A stretch of DNA of 64,000 nucleotides from Pikeienuella litoralis (GTDB lineage Bacteria; Pseudomonadota; Alphaproteobacteria; Rhodobacterales; Rhodobacteraceae): assembly GCF_037646705.1 (NCBI RefSeq), contig NZ_JBBHER010000006.1, positions 186,001-250,000 on the forward strand. Reading direction: 5' to 3'. Under the pieces are notes generated by a model, which was given only the letters and a program-made list of their open reading frames with translations, was not told the DNA's origin and did no database searches. Below are positions 1-6,500 of this stretch, one piece after another. How positions within the stretch are numbered: the stretch's first letter is position 1; the number at the start of each line of letters is the position of its first letter. The position numbers and the translations under genes were made by a program.

Positions 1-6
1 AACGGA

Positions 7-870
7 ATGGGGGATAGTCAGATGACCATGTTCGACGCGGTCTCGCGCTGGTTCAGAGGAAGGCCGGAAGAGGACGCCGAGACGCCCAACATCCCCGGCG
101 TCGAGCCGTATATCGGGACTGATGACACCGACGCCGAGCCCGCCGACGATACGGAACCGATGAGAAGGGCGAGCGACGACCCCGACGCCGGATATGTCGA
201 ACCGATCTTCATCGGCATCCGCTATCACTCCGCCTCCGGCGATCTCAGCCAGCGGAGAATTCGCATGATCCGCTTCGAGTGCTCCGCCGCGGGCGACCTC
301 TCGCTCCGCGCCTACTGTCACGAGCGCAAGAGCGCGCGGCTGTTCCGGTGCGACCGGATCGATTGCTTCTTCGATGCCGATGGCGAGATCACCGATCCAC
401 CGCAGTTCTGGCGGGAGCTCGGGGTCGATCTTGAGCAGCTCGTCACAGATCTCCGCCCCACTCCGCGCGCAGCGGTCGAGGCGTCCGGCGAACGCGTCCC
501 GCGCGCGCCGCGGCGCCCGACGCTCAAGACCCATCTCAACCTGCTCGCGGCGCTGTCGCGCTGCGACGGCAAGATGCGGCCCGAGGAGGTGGACGTCATC
601 GTGACCTACGCCATCGACGAAATGGAGCGCGACGGCGTCATCACTCCGGATGCGGAGATCGCCGCTCTCGCCGCGCGCGTTCGCCGGATGCGCCCGACGC
701 GAGACGCGATCCGCCTCGCCGTCGAAAAACTGTTCGTCGGGCTGGATGCGCTCGGGCCCGCCGCGCGTGCGCGCTTCATGCACGCCGCCCATGCCGTCGC
801 CAACGCCGATGGCGTCCTGCGGCCAGAGGAATTCGACTTCCTCGCCGCGCTCGAGGCGGGTGAGGTCTAG
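7..870 (+). CDS. WYL-like / TerB-like two-domain protein
   Basis: Protein of 287 residues with an acidic, disordered N-terminus (about 1-60). A segment at about 65-130 resembles a WYL domain: an IRYHSASGD-type strand followed by a cysteine/arginine-rich CHERKSARLF and DRI. A C-terminal helical region (about 170-285) with repeated DG-x-R-PEE motifs resembles the TerB/tellurite-resistance fold. WYL domains usually sense ligands in regulators, but no HTH is visible here, so the function is unknown. The gene lies at the window edge next to the mobile-element regulators and may belong to that element. An alternative start is the ATG at 22. The family assignment comes from motif reading only. Confidence 0.6.
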   Translation: MGDSQMTMFDAVSRWFRGRPEEDAETPNIPGVEPYIGTDDTDAEPADDTEPMRRASDDPDAGYVEPIFIGIRYHSASGDLSQRRIRMIRFECSAAGDLSLRAYCHERKSARLFRCDRIDCFFDADGEITDPPQFWRELGVDLEQLVTDLRPTPRAAVEASGERVPRAPRRPTLKTHLNLLAALSRCDGKMRPEEVDVIVTYAIDEMERDGVITPDAEIAALAARVRRMRPTRDAIRLAVEKLFVGLDALGPAARARFMHAAHAVANADGVLRPEEFDFLAALEAGEV

Positions 871-875
871 AGCGG

Positions 876-1091
876 TCATTTCGCCGACCGCTCCAGCGCG
901 GTCGGCACTGGCCATGACGAAGCCGCGACAGCGCCTTTCGTAGCTCGATCAATGGCGATGGCCACCGTAAGGCTGGGCAGGGTCGCACCCCGCGCCAAAC
1001 GTGAAACCGTCGACTGCTTGAGCCCGACGACATCCGCGAACGCGGCCTGCGTCGTGCCTGTGGTCAGGAGATATTCGCGAAGGGTGCTCAT
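876..1091 (-). CDS. Small Cro/CI-type HTH repressor
   Basis: A 71-residue protein that is essentially one helix-turn-helix of the Cro/CI type. TTGTTQAAFADVVGLKQS forms the first helices and turn, and STVSRLARG the recognition helix. It faces the XRE gene at 1186 across a 94-bp gap, the classic layout of a phage-type immunity or excision switch. It would bind DNA, most probably the paired dyads at 1100 and 1134. Its length matches Cro rather than a full CI repressor. The start ATG at 1091 is the only sensible one. Target specificity cannot be read from sequence. Confidence 0.7.
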   Translation of the reverse strand: MSTLREYLLTTGTTQAAFADVVGLKQSTVSRLARGATLPSLTVAIAIDRATKGAVAASSWPVPTALERSAK

Positions 1092-1099
1092 GCGCGAAG

Positions 1100-1152
1100 A
1101 TATGCACTAGGTGAATATGTATATCAAGTATAAAAATTCATGTGGTGAATTT
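1100..1152. promoter_or_regulatory. Twin operator dyads between divergent HTH genes
   Basis: Two 19-bp sites share one architecture: 7-bp arms around a 5-bp spacer with a TGAAT right half. Site 1 (1100-1118) is ATATGCA-CTAGG-TGAATAT, with 6 of 7 arm positions matching. Site 2 (1134-1152) is AAATTCA-TGTGG-TGAATTT, with perfect arms. Their centres are 34 bp apart. A TATAAA element at 1129-1134 lies between them, suitable as a -10 for the plus-strand gene. Binding by one or both flanking HTH proteins is inferred. Confidence 0.6.
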
Positions 1153-1185
1153 GGAAACCTTGAAGGGGCGGATATCGTCCGCGCC

Positions 1186-1485
1186 ATGAAGGCAGCAGAG
1201 ATCCGAAACGCCAAGAACCTCACGCAGGCGCAGCTTGCGGACATTATAGGCGTGGATCAGCCGACCATTTCTCGCATGGAGCGCGGAACGGGCGGCACGA
1301 CGCTTCGAACGCTCCAGGCGGCGGCGGAGGCGCTTGAGTGTAGCGTCGCGGATTTGGTTGACGACGACCGAACAGAATCTGAGCGGCTGCTGATCAGCTT
1401 GTTTCGTCAGCTTCCGTCGGCCCGGAAACGCGGTTGGATAGATATGGCTCGCCTCGCGGCGGAGGAAGATCAGCAATCCGGTTGA
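1186..1485 (+). CDS. XRE-family transcriptional regulator
   Basis: A 99-residue protein with an N-terminal XRE HTH: LTQAQLADIIGVDQPTISRMERG covers the helix, turn and recognition helix. A short helical C-terminus (LLISLFRQLPSARKRGWIDMARL) probably mediates dimerisation. The frame is open back to a GTG at 1111, but that start would place the operator dyads inside the coding region and lacks a Shine-Dalgarno sequence. The ATG at 1186, preceded by AAGGGG, is preferred. It is divergent from the Cro-like gene and likely forms a regulatory pair with it. The last 92 nt overlap a possible minus-strand ORF. Confidence 0.75.
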   Translation: MKAAEIRNAKNLTQAQLADIIGVDQPTISRMERGTGGTTLRTLQAAAEALECSVADLVDDDRTESERLLISLFRQLPSARKRGWIDMARLAAEEDQQSG

Positions 1486-1588
1486 TCAGCGCCCTGAGCT
1501 GACCGCCCGTCAGACGGCTGAGTTCCTTGACGAACTCACGCTCCAAGTCCTCATCCATATCCGAATCCCCCCCAGTATCGTTCCCCAT
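1394..1588 (-). CDS. Possible small acidic/basic hypothetical protein
   Basis: An open frame with a plausible composition (DEDLEREFVKELSRLTGGQL, then a basic/proline tail) runs antisense to the last 92 nt of the XRE gene and extends beyond it. Starts at 1633, 1588 or 1558 are possible; the last has a G-rich stretch upstream. No family is recognised. It could instead be a chance ORF in GC-rich DNA. Confidence 0.35.
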   Translation of the reverse strand: MGNDTGGDSDMDEDLEREFVKELSRLTGGQLRALINRIADLPPPRGEPYLSNRVSGPTEADETS

Positions 1589-1886
1589 CCGTTCATGGTG
1601 ACTCAAGCGTTCCCGAACGGTCAAGCTTGCCATCAGCGAGCCAGTCCGGGCGGGCCGCGCTCCACTCGAAGCCCCGCGTTATCTCTGACTCCTTTAGACT
1701 GATTCGGCATGGCGTAGCCGTCTAATTCACGAGACGCATTTTAATGCTTGACGTGAATATTCGTGGTGTGCATATCTCTCCCTGTCGGCCGCAATCCTGC
1801 CGCCGACACTCCGCGCCGGACCGGCTCGACAACCTCCCATCCCGGGATGGCCGGCCGGCGCGGGGGAACCGGAAGGGAGAGATCCG
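1589..1886. other. Gene-free leader region of the mobile element
   Basis: About 300 bp without a convincing gene. Its left part shows no recognisable element. Its right part contains the promoter and dyad symmetry at 1725-1776 listed separately and a GC-rich untranslated leader ending in a strong Shine-Dalgarno sequence (GGAAGGGAGAG) for the gene at 1887. Confidence 0.5.
1748..1776 (+). promoter_or_regulatory. Sigma70-type promoter with overlapping dyads
   Basis: TTGACG (1748-1753), a 17-bp spacer and CATATC (1771-1776) form a good housekeeping promoter pointing at the gene at 1887. Symmetrical sequences overlap it. ATTCACG at 1725-1731 is the exact reverse complement of CGTGAAT at 1752-1758, and GAATATTC (1755-1762) is a palindrome inside the spacer. 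The TGAAT half-site recalls the operators at 1100 and 1134, so control by the same repressor is possible. Confidence 0.5.
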
Positions 1887-2654
1887 ATGCCGACCGAGCC
1901 GACCACGCAGCGCCGCCATTTCACCGCATTCGGCCCCGAAGACGGCCCGCCGGGCCTGAAGAACCCGAGGCCGCCTCGCGGCGGATCGAGAGTCGCCGCC
2001 GCCCCGCGCGCCGCCGCGCCGGCCCTGCCGCGCGCCGCGCTGATCGACAAGTGGCGCGCCGCCGCAGACCGCCGCCGCGCCGCCGCCAACGCGCTCGGCT
2101 GGACCGAAGGCGCGCCCTGGCGGGCCGAGGCCGACGCCTACGACGCCTGCGCCGACGATCTCCGCGCCGCCAACGCCGCGGCCGCGCCGAACGGCGAAGC
2201 GGAAGGCGTCGTCGAGCGACTCGCGATGAGGGATGTGATGCGCCGCGACCCGTTGCAGGACGACACCGTCCCGCTGCGCAATTCGACCATCGCGAAGAGC
2301 GACGAGCCGGCGGAGAGCGAGGCGCGCGGGACGCGCCCGCAGTCGATCGTGAACCGGATGGTGACCGGGACCGGCGGGCCGCCGCCGCCCGCGCCGCCGA
2401 GCGGGGCCGAGGCCGCGCTCGCCATCGCCCTGCCGCTGCTCCGCGGCGAGTTCCAGATCATCCTCGAGAGCAACAGCCGCTTCGAGCGGCGGGACGGCGC
2501 GCTCCGCCGCGTCCCGCAATCCTGCGAGCGCGAGGAGCTGGCGCTCGCCTACCGCTACCGCATCGCGATCCGCGCGGCGGAGCGGGCTCTCGGCCGGCCC
2601 GATGACGGCGCCCCCGACTGGTTCAACGCCGCCATCGACGGCGGCGCGCTGTGA
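1887..2654 (+). CDS. Hypothetical protein of the mobile element
   Basis: A 255-residue Ala/Arg/Pro-rich protein preceded by a strong ribosome-binding site (GGAAGGGAGAG, ending 5 nt before the ATG), which is the main reason to prefer this frame over an equally long minus-strand ORF. The N-terminal third is low-complexity. Residues about 50-95 look like a basic helical region. A glycine/proline linker (about 160-170) precedes a C-terminal helical part with ALAYRYRIAIRAAERAL. No known domain is recognised. It is the first gene after the 1748 promoter. Confidence 0.55.
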   Translation: MPTEPTTQRRHFTAFGPEDGPPGLKNPRPPRGGSRVAAAPRAAAPALPRAALIDKWRAAADRRRAAANALGWTEGAPWRAEADAYDACADDLRAANAAAAPNGEAEGVVERLAMRDVMRRDPLQDDTVPLRNSTIAKSDEPAESEARGTRPQSIVNRMVTGTGGPPPPAPPSGAEAALAIALPLLRGEFQIILESNSRFERRDGALRRVPQSCEREELALAYRYRIAIRAAERALGRPDDGAPDWFNAAIDGGAL

Positions 2655-2686
2655 CCGCCGCCGTCAACCGGATCGGGCGGGCGCGC

Positions 2687-3049
2687 TCAGCCCCGGCGCC
2701 CGGCCGCGCCCGGCCTGCGGTCCTCGCTCGCGAAAACGAACAGCAGGCCAAAAAGCGCCAGCCCGGCGTAGAGCGGGACGAACAGGATCGTCGCCGTGAC
2801 CAGGGCGATGACCCCCTCGCCGGCCGCGTCCTGGACGAGCCGAATATTCGGATCGACCGCCGCGCCAGAGAGCGCCACCGCCCCCGCGATCGGCGCGAGG
2901 AACAGCGTGAGGCCGAGCCCGATCACGAAAATCACCAGCGCGATGGCGATCCCGTCGCGCCCGCGCCGCGCCTTGCTGGTCCACATCACGGTGAGCGCCG
3001 CCAGCAGCGCGGCGAGCGCGCCCGCCGCGAAACAGATGAGCATAGTCAT
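2687..3049 (-). CDS. Small integral membrane protein
   Basis: A 120-residue protein with about three or four hydrophobic helices: residues 3-23 (MLICFAAGALAALLAALTVMW), a long stretch at about 30-65, and about 80-110. A charged SKARRGRDG loop follows the first helix and a polar tail ends the protein. The frame is open further upstream, but the ATG at 3049 has an excellent Shine-Dalgarno sequence (AGGGGAAGG). It runs opposite to its neighbours inside the mobile element. Holin-like, immunity or superinfection-exclusion roles are conceivable, but no family is recognised. Confidence 0.6.
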   Translation of the reverse strand: MTMLICFAAGALAALLAALTVMWTSKARRGRDGIAIALVIFVIGLGLTLFLAPIAGAVALSGAAVDPNIRLVQDAAGEGVIALVTATILFVPLYAGLALFGLLFVFASEDRRPGAAGRRG

Positions 3050-3132
3050 TCGCCTTCCCCTGAAACCGCGCCCCCTGCGCCGGGCCACTCTCCCGCGCGC
3101 CGCCGCCTGCCGCAACCCGAAAGGATGCCGAC

Positions 3133-3423
3133 ATGACCGCCACCACCCTCCGCCCCTCGCCCCGCTACGGCGAGATCGAGGACGAGACCGGCGCCACCGT
3201 GCTGACCGTGGCCGCCGGAACCCCCAACACCCGCGCGCTGGCGCAGCAGGTCTGCGACCGCTGGAACGGCGCCGGCGCCGCCGCGCGCCATGTCGACCGG
3301 CTCCGCGCCGAGCTCCACGCCGCGCGCAAGATCATCGCGCAGCTCAGCCACGAAAAGCGCGACCTCCACGCCGCGCTCGACGCCGCCGGCGATCTCTACC
3401 GGATCACGAAAGGAGCCGCGTGA
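3133..3423 (+). CDS. Hypothetical protein with C-terminal coiled coil
   Basis: A 96-residue protein. The N-terminal 35 residues include a short beta-rich stretch (GEIEDETGATVLTVAAGTPN). Residues about 50-85 form a probable coiled coil (HVDRLRAELHAARKIIAQLSHEKRDLHAAL). It is the first of three plus-strand genes joined by TGATG stop/start overlaps, so translation is probably coupled to the next gene. This style is frequent among small phage or satellite proteins. Function unknown. Confidence 0.55.
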   Translation: MTATTLRPSPRYGEIEDETGATVLTVAAGTPNTRALAQQVCDRWNGAGAAARHVDRLRAELHAARKIIAQLSHEKRDLHAALDAAGDLYRITKGAA

Positions 3424-3872
3424 TGGCCCGCATCTACCTCGCCTCGAGCTGGAGAAACCCGCATCAGCCGGAGATGGTCAGGTATCTCCGGAACTGGGGG
3501 CATTACGTCTACGACTTTCGCAACCCGCCGAACGGCGTCCCCGGCTTCGCGTGGTCCGAGATCGATCCGGACTGGGAGAGCTGGACAGCGGAGGAATACC
3601 GCCGCCATTTGACCACCAGCCCCATCGCGGCGCGTGGCTATGTCTCGGATCTCCGCGCCATGGAATGGGCGGATACCTGCGTCCTGCTGCTCCCCTGCGG
3701 TCGCTCCGCCCATCTCGAAGCGGGATGGTTCGCCGGGCGCGGGAAGCGCTGCCTGATCCTCACGCAGGACGGCGAGGAGCCCGAGCTGATGGCGCTGCTC
3801 GCAAACGAAATCTGCACGTCCCCTGATGAGCTGCAGCAATGCCTCAGCGGGCGAATCAAGGGAGCCGCGTGA
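3423..3872 (+). CDS. Nucleoside 2-deoxyribosyltransferase-like protein
   Basis: A 149-residue protein starting ARIYLASSWRN, a signature of the nucleoside 2-deoxyribosyltransferase-like fold. It also has an acidic segment with an aromatic cluster (SEIDPDWESWTAEEYRRHL), a DLRAMEWADTCVLLLPCGRSAHLEAG region typical of the family active site and its GxSxxxE-type motif, and a terminal substrate-cap region. Such enzymes exchange or hydrolyse bases of (deoxy)nucleotides, and in mobile elements they may alter nucleotide pools or modify signals. The ATG at 3423 overlaps the upstream stop (TGATG). Catalysis is inferred from the fold family, not shown. Confidence 0.65.
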   Translation: MARIYLASSWRNPHQPEMVRYLRNWGHYVYDFRNPPNGVPGFAWSEIDPDWESWTAEEYRRHLTTSPIAARGYVSDLRAMEWADTCVLLLPCGRSAHLEAGWFAGRGKRCLILTQDGEEPELMALLANEICTSPDELQQCLSGRIKGAA

Positions 3873-4156
3873 TGCCGTATGTGCAAGTCTGGATCCCCGA
3901 CGAGCCCTGCGATGGAGACTGCGACGCCGCCGCCGACGCGGAGCGGCGGAACGAGCGGATGCAGGTGGTCCTCGACACCGTCGAGGCCTTCGTCCGCTGC
4001 GGCGACACCGAAGCCGCGCTCGATGTCATCTGCGGTCACCGCGCTCCGGCGCGAAAGCTCCCGGGCGCGGTCGATTCCGATTACGCCCGCTGGCGGCAGG
4101 GCTCCCTCGCCGGATACGTCCCGCCTCAAGCGCCGAGCCCCACCGGCCCGAACTGA
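3872..4156 (+). CDS. Hypothetical small acidic protein
   Basis: A 94-residue protein beginning MPYVQVWIPDEPCDGDCD, with a helical middle (RNERMQVVLDTVEAFVRCGD) and a proline-rich tail. The early CDGDC motif could bind a metal, but this is only suggestive. Its ATG shares bases with the stop of the deoxyribosyltransferase-like gene (TGATG at 3870-3874), so it is probably translated by coupling. The open frame extends upstream to 3839, but the overlap start fits the pattern of this gene run. Confidence 0.55.
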   Translation: MPYVQVWIPDEPCDGDCDAAADAERRNERMQVVLDTVEAFVRCGDTEAALDVICGHRAPARKLPGAVDSDYARWRQGSLAGYVPPQAPSPTGPN

Positions 4157-4163
4157 GCGACCG

Positions 4164-4469
4164 GTGCTTAGCCCACGCATCATCCCTCTGCTGAGCGCGG
4201 CGGAGGCGGCGGAGATCCTCGGAGTCTGCGGCAAGACGCTCGGCGACCTCCGCCGCGCGGGGAAAATCCGCTACGTCGAGATCAGCAGCAGGTGCTACAA
4301 ATACCGCGAATCCGATCTCGAGGAGTTCATCGAAGCGCGGGTGAAGGTGGCGGCATGTCAGTCTACAAACCGAAAAACTCGCCGTACTGGCACTACGACT
4401 TCCAGATCCGAGGTCGTCGGATTCATGGAACAACGGGCCAGGCGTCTAAAACAGCGGCGCGGCGAGTAG
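4164..4469 (+). CDS. Excisionase-like HTH (MerR/HTH_17 type) protein
   Basis: A protein of about 101 residues from a GTG start. LLSAAEAAEILGVCGKTLGDLRRAGKIRYVEI is a typical DNA-binding winged HTH of excisionases, followed by KYRESDLEEFIEARV. It lies directly before the integrase, as excisionases do, and would bend DNA at the attachment site to favour excision. Unusually, its reading frame continues 115 nt into the integrase gene in another frame, giving a basic tail (ending RARRLKQRRGE). Confidence 0.7.
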   Translation: MLSPRIIPLLSAAEAAEILGVCGKTLGDLRRAGKIRYVEISSRCYKYRESDLEEFIEARVKVAACQSTNRKTRRTGTTTSRSEVVGFMEQRARRLKQRRGE

Positions 4470-5395
4470 AGACGCTCGAGCGCCAGCGCGCGGCCGAGCC
4501 CGCGGCCCGCCAGCCGATCACGCTCGACGACGCCGCCGGCGCGTATTTCTCGCGCCAGATCGAGGGGCGCTCCATCGCCCCGACCACAGATTACCAGATC
4601 GCGAACCTCATCCACGGCCTCGGCGGCGGCGCGCTCCTCAGCGAGATCGGGCAGGAGGCGGTGGCTCGCTACACCATGCGCCGCCGGCGCGCCGTCGCCG
4701 ACACATCCGTCAACCGCGAGATCGAGGTGCTCCGCGCGATCTGGTATTTCGCGCGCGACGTGCTCGACCGCGACACCGGCCGCGCGCCGAACTGGGGCAA
4801 GCTCTTCTTCCGCGAGCCGGAGCCGACGAAGCGCGAGCTGTCCGACGCGGAGGAGACGCGGCTGATGAAGGCGCTCCGCCCGGACCTCCGCCCGCTGATC
4901 GCCTTCGCGCTCGCGACCGGGCTCCGGCTCGACGGCTGCCTCTCGCTCCGCTGGTCCGATATCGACATGGCCGCGCTGACGCTCTCGACGCGCGGCAAAG
5001 GCGGCAAGACCCTGATCAAGCCAATCACCCGGCGCATCGCCGCCCTGCTCAGCGCCCAGCCCCGCACCGGAGCGACCGTCTTCACCTATGTCTGTCAGAA
5101 AAGCCGCGCCGGGCGGCGCAAGGGCGAGCGCTACCCGCTCACCAAAACCGGATGGCGCCGGGCGTGGGCGGCCGCGCTGGCCGAAGCGGAGATCGAGAGC
5201 CTCCGCTTCCATGATCTCCGCCACACCTTCGCCACCCGCCTGCTCCGCGCCAGCGGCAATCTCGGCCTCGTGCAAAAGGCGCTCGACCACTCCGACATCT
5301 CCACCAGCACCCGCTACGCCCACGTCCTCGACGAGGATCTCCGCGCCGGGATGGCGGCGATGGAGGGGGTGCCGAAGATCCGGCGCGCGAAATAA
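4355..5395 (+). CDS. int: Tyrosine recombinase / phage integrase
   Basis: A 346-residue site-specific recombinase. It has an N-terminal arm-binding or AP2-like region (YKPKNSPYWHYDFQIRGRR, a pattern common in alphaproteobacterial phage integrases), a SAM-like core-binding domain (about 55-150) and a catalytic domain (about 165-335). The catalytic set is complete: R191 (ATGLRLDG), a lysine at about 215-218 in the beta hairpin, H286 and R289 (FHDLRH), H312 (LDHSD) and nucleophile Y321 (STRYAHV). The ATG at 4355 follows AAGGTGG; the longer frame from 4292 lies inside the excisionase gene. The substrate was probably the tRNA-Pro gene at 7153. Nothing suggests inactivation. Confidence 0.92.
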   Translation: MSVYKPKNSPYWHYDFQIRGRRIHGTTGQASKTAARRVETLERQRAAEPAARQPITLDDAAGAYFSRQIEGRSIAPTTDYQIANLIHGLGGGALLSEIGQEAVARYTMRRRRAVADTSVNREIEVLRAIWYFARDVLDRDTGRAPNWGKLFFREPEPTKRELSDAEETRLMKALRPDLRPLIAFALATGLRLDGCLSLRWSDIDMAALTLSTRGKGGKTLIKPITRRIAALLSAQPRTGATVFTYVCQKSRAGRRKGERYPLTKTGWRRAWAAALAEAEIESLRFHDLRHTFATRLLRASGNLGLVQKALDHSDISTSTRYAHVLDEDLRAGMAAMEGVPKIRRAK

Positions 5396-5431
5396 CCCGC
5401 GCCGCCCCCCCGATTTATTTTCGGCCTGCCC

Positions 5432-5470
5432 TTGCGCAGTAGCGCCATTGGCGCTATCTATGATCCATAG
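5432..5470 (+). promoter_or_regulatory. Promoter/operator region with two adjacent dyads
   Basis: Just after the integrase gene, TAGCGCCA-T-TGGCGCTA (5440-5456) is a perfect 17-bp palindrome and CTATG-ATC-CATAG (5458-5470) a second one. TTGCGC at 5432 and TATCTA at 5455 are spaced 17 bp like a promoter, and TATGAT (5459-5464) is another -10-like hexamer. The first loop is too short for a stable hairpin, so a protein-binding operator for the small-gene run starting at 5511 is more likely. Confidence 0.45.
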
Positions 5471-5510
5471 GCGGAGGGGATAGGCCCACGCCAAACCGGG
5501 AGACACCGAG

Positions 5511-5867
5511 ATGACCGAGGCCGAGACCATCCGCAAAGTCGAGCAGGAAATCGGCGACCCGCAGCGGGAGACCCGCCTGCACGTCAACGCCAGTGAGACG
5601 CTGCACACGCTCGCCGCCCAGGTTAACGCCGCGTACGCCGAAATGACCGCGCTCTCCCAGGCGATCACCGCCATCCGGAACGCGCCGATCGACGCTTGCA
5701 ACGCGACGCGCTCCGTCGATGACATGCTTTTCGGAGAGACGCCCGAACCCGCCCCCGCGCCCGCTGAGTTGGTCGCCGCCCACGACGCCGCCCATGCCGC
5801 GCACCGCGACGCCCTCGCCCGCCTCCGCGCCGAAGTCGCCGCCGAACTGCAAGACCGCACCGCATGA
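5511..5867 (+). CDS. Hypothetical helical protein
   Basis: A 118-residue, almost entirely helical protein with two amphipathic stretches (about 1-60 and 85-115) joined by a proline-rich linker (FGETPEPAPAPAEL). The start ATG follows GGGAG. It is the first gene after the dyad region at 5432-5470 and precedes the first UUCG hairpin module. No family is recognised. Confidence 0.55.
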   Translation: MTEAETIRKVEQEIGDPQRETRLHVNASETLHTLAAQVNAAYAEMTALSQAITAIRNAPIDACNATRSVDDMLFGETPEPAPAPAELVAAHDAAHAAHRDALARLRAEVAAELQDRTA

Positions 5868-5870
5868 CCA

Positions 5871-5910
5871 ACGGGGCTTCGGCCCCGTCCCCACACAAGG
5901 AGAAATCGAG
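5871..5910 (+). repeat. UUCG hairpin/RBS module, copy 1
   Basis: ACGGGGC-TTCG-GCCCCGT (5871-5888) is a 7-bp stem closed by an extra-stable cUUCGg tetraloop, followed by CCCCACACAAGGAGAAATCGAG and the ATG at 5911. The hairpin starts 3 nt after the upstream stop codon and there is no T-run. It looks like an mRNA processing or stability element that also shapes the ribosome-binding site, rather than a terminator. Related copies lie at 6176 and 6521. Confidence 0.7.
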
Positions 5911-6171
5911 ATGACCACCACCACGATTAGCAAAACCGGAGACGCCGAAGTCACCCTCAAAGCCGACGACCCGTACACCGGCGAGGACATTTGCCGCGTG
6001 TTCTCGATCCCGGCTTCGGGAGGATACGTCCGCGACGCGAATGGCGCGCAGGTTTGCGTCGGCCTTGAGCGCCTCGGCCACACGCTGGAGGCGTCAGACG
6101 GAGACGATCTTCTCCGGGTGATCCGCAAAAACTGGGCCACCGCTCGCCGCAACGCCGCCAAGCATCGCTGA
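5911..6171 (+). CDS. Hypothetical small protein
   Basis: An 86-residue protein starting MTTTTISKTGDAEVTLKADD, with a beta-rich N-terminal half and a basic C-terminal helix (DLLRVIRKNWATARRNAAKHR). The ATG at 5911 follows AAGGAG and the hairpin module. The last 14 coding nucleotides are duplicated at 6501-6514, upstream of the third hairpin, which suggests that this cassette end was copied. No family is recognised. Confidence 0.6.
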   Translation: MTTTTISKTGDAEVTLKADDPYTGEDICRVFSIPASGGYVRDANGAQVCVGLERLGHTLEASDGDDLLRVIRKNWATARRNAAKHR

Positions 6172-6206
6172 AATCGGGGCTTCGGCCCCACACGAGGAGA
6201 TAGACA
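6157..6206 (+). repeat. UUCG hairpin/RBS module, copy 2
   Basis: GGGGC-TTCG-GCCCC (6176-6189), then CACACGAGGAGA and the ATG at 6207. The unit GCCAAGCATCGCTG + 5 nt + hairpin + CACAC(A/G)AGGAGA, starting at 6157 in the end of the upstream gene, recurs almost unchanged at 6501-6546. Confidence 0.7.
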
Positions 6207-6461
6207 ATGGCCATCATCACGATCCACGGCGTCAACAGAATCGGGCTCCAGGAGATCCGCGCCGACCTCGAACGCTTTGGAAAGTACCCTCCCGCCCTCG
6301 TGGACGCCTTCGCCCGCGCCTACGCCTACGACCTAGAAGAAAGCCTCGATGGAGGCGGGGATGCGTCTTTTGAGATCGCAGGCATCAACACCAAGAGCGG
6401 CAACCCGCACGTCTGCACAGTCAGCCCGGAGGGGATCGACAAGCGAGAAGTTGACGTCTGA
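6207..6461 (+). CDS. Hypothetical small protein
   Basis: An 84-residue protein with a predicted short beta-alpha start (MAIITIHGVNRIGLQEIRADLERF), a central helix (LVDAFARAYAYDLEESL) and a glycine/acidic turn before a hydrophilic end. The start is supported by GAGGAGA and by the hairpin module. It belongs to the run of tiny plus-strand genes after the integrase. No family is recognised. Confidence 0.55.
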   Translation: MAIITIHGVNRIGLQEIRADLERFGKYPPALVDAFARAYAYDLEESLDGGGDASFEIAGINTKSGNPHVCTVSPEGIDKREVDV

Positions 6462-6500
6462 CGTTCCGGTGAGGGCGGTGCGCGCCGCCCGATCCCGAGC

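Noticed and set aside
1722..2519. A 265-codon minus-strand ORF opposite the gene at 1887
   Set aside because: Low-complexity Arg/Gly/Ala composition typical of antisense frames in GC-rich DNA and no good start signal, whereas the plus-strand gene has a strong Shine-Dalgarno sequence.
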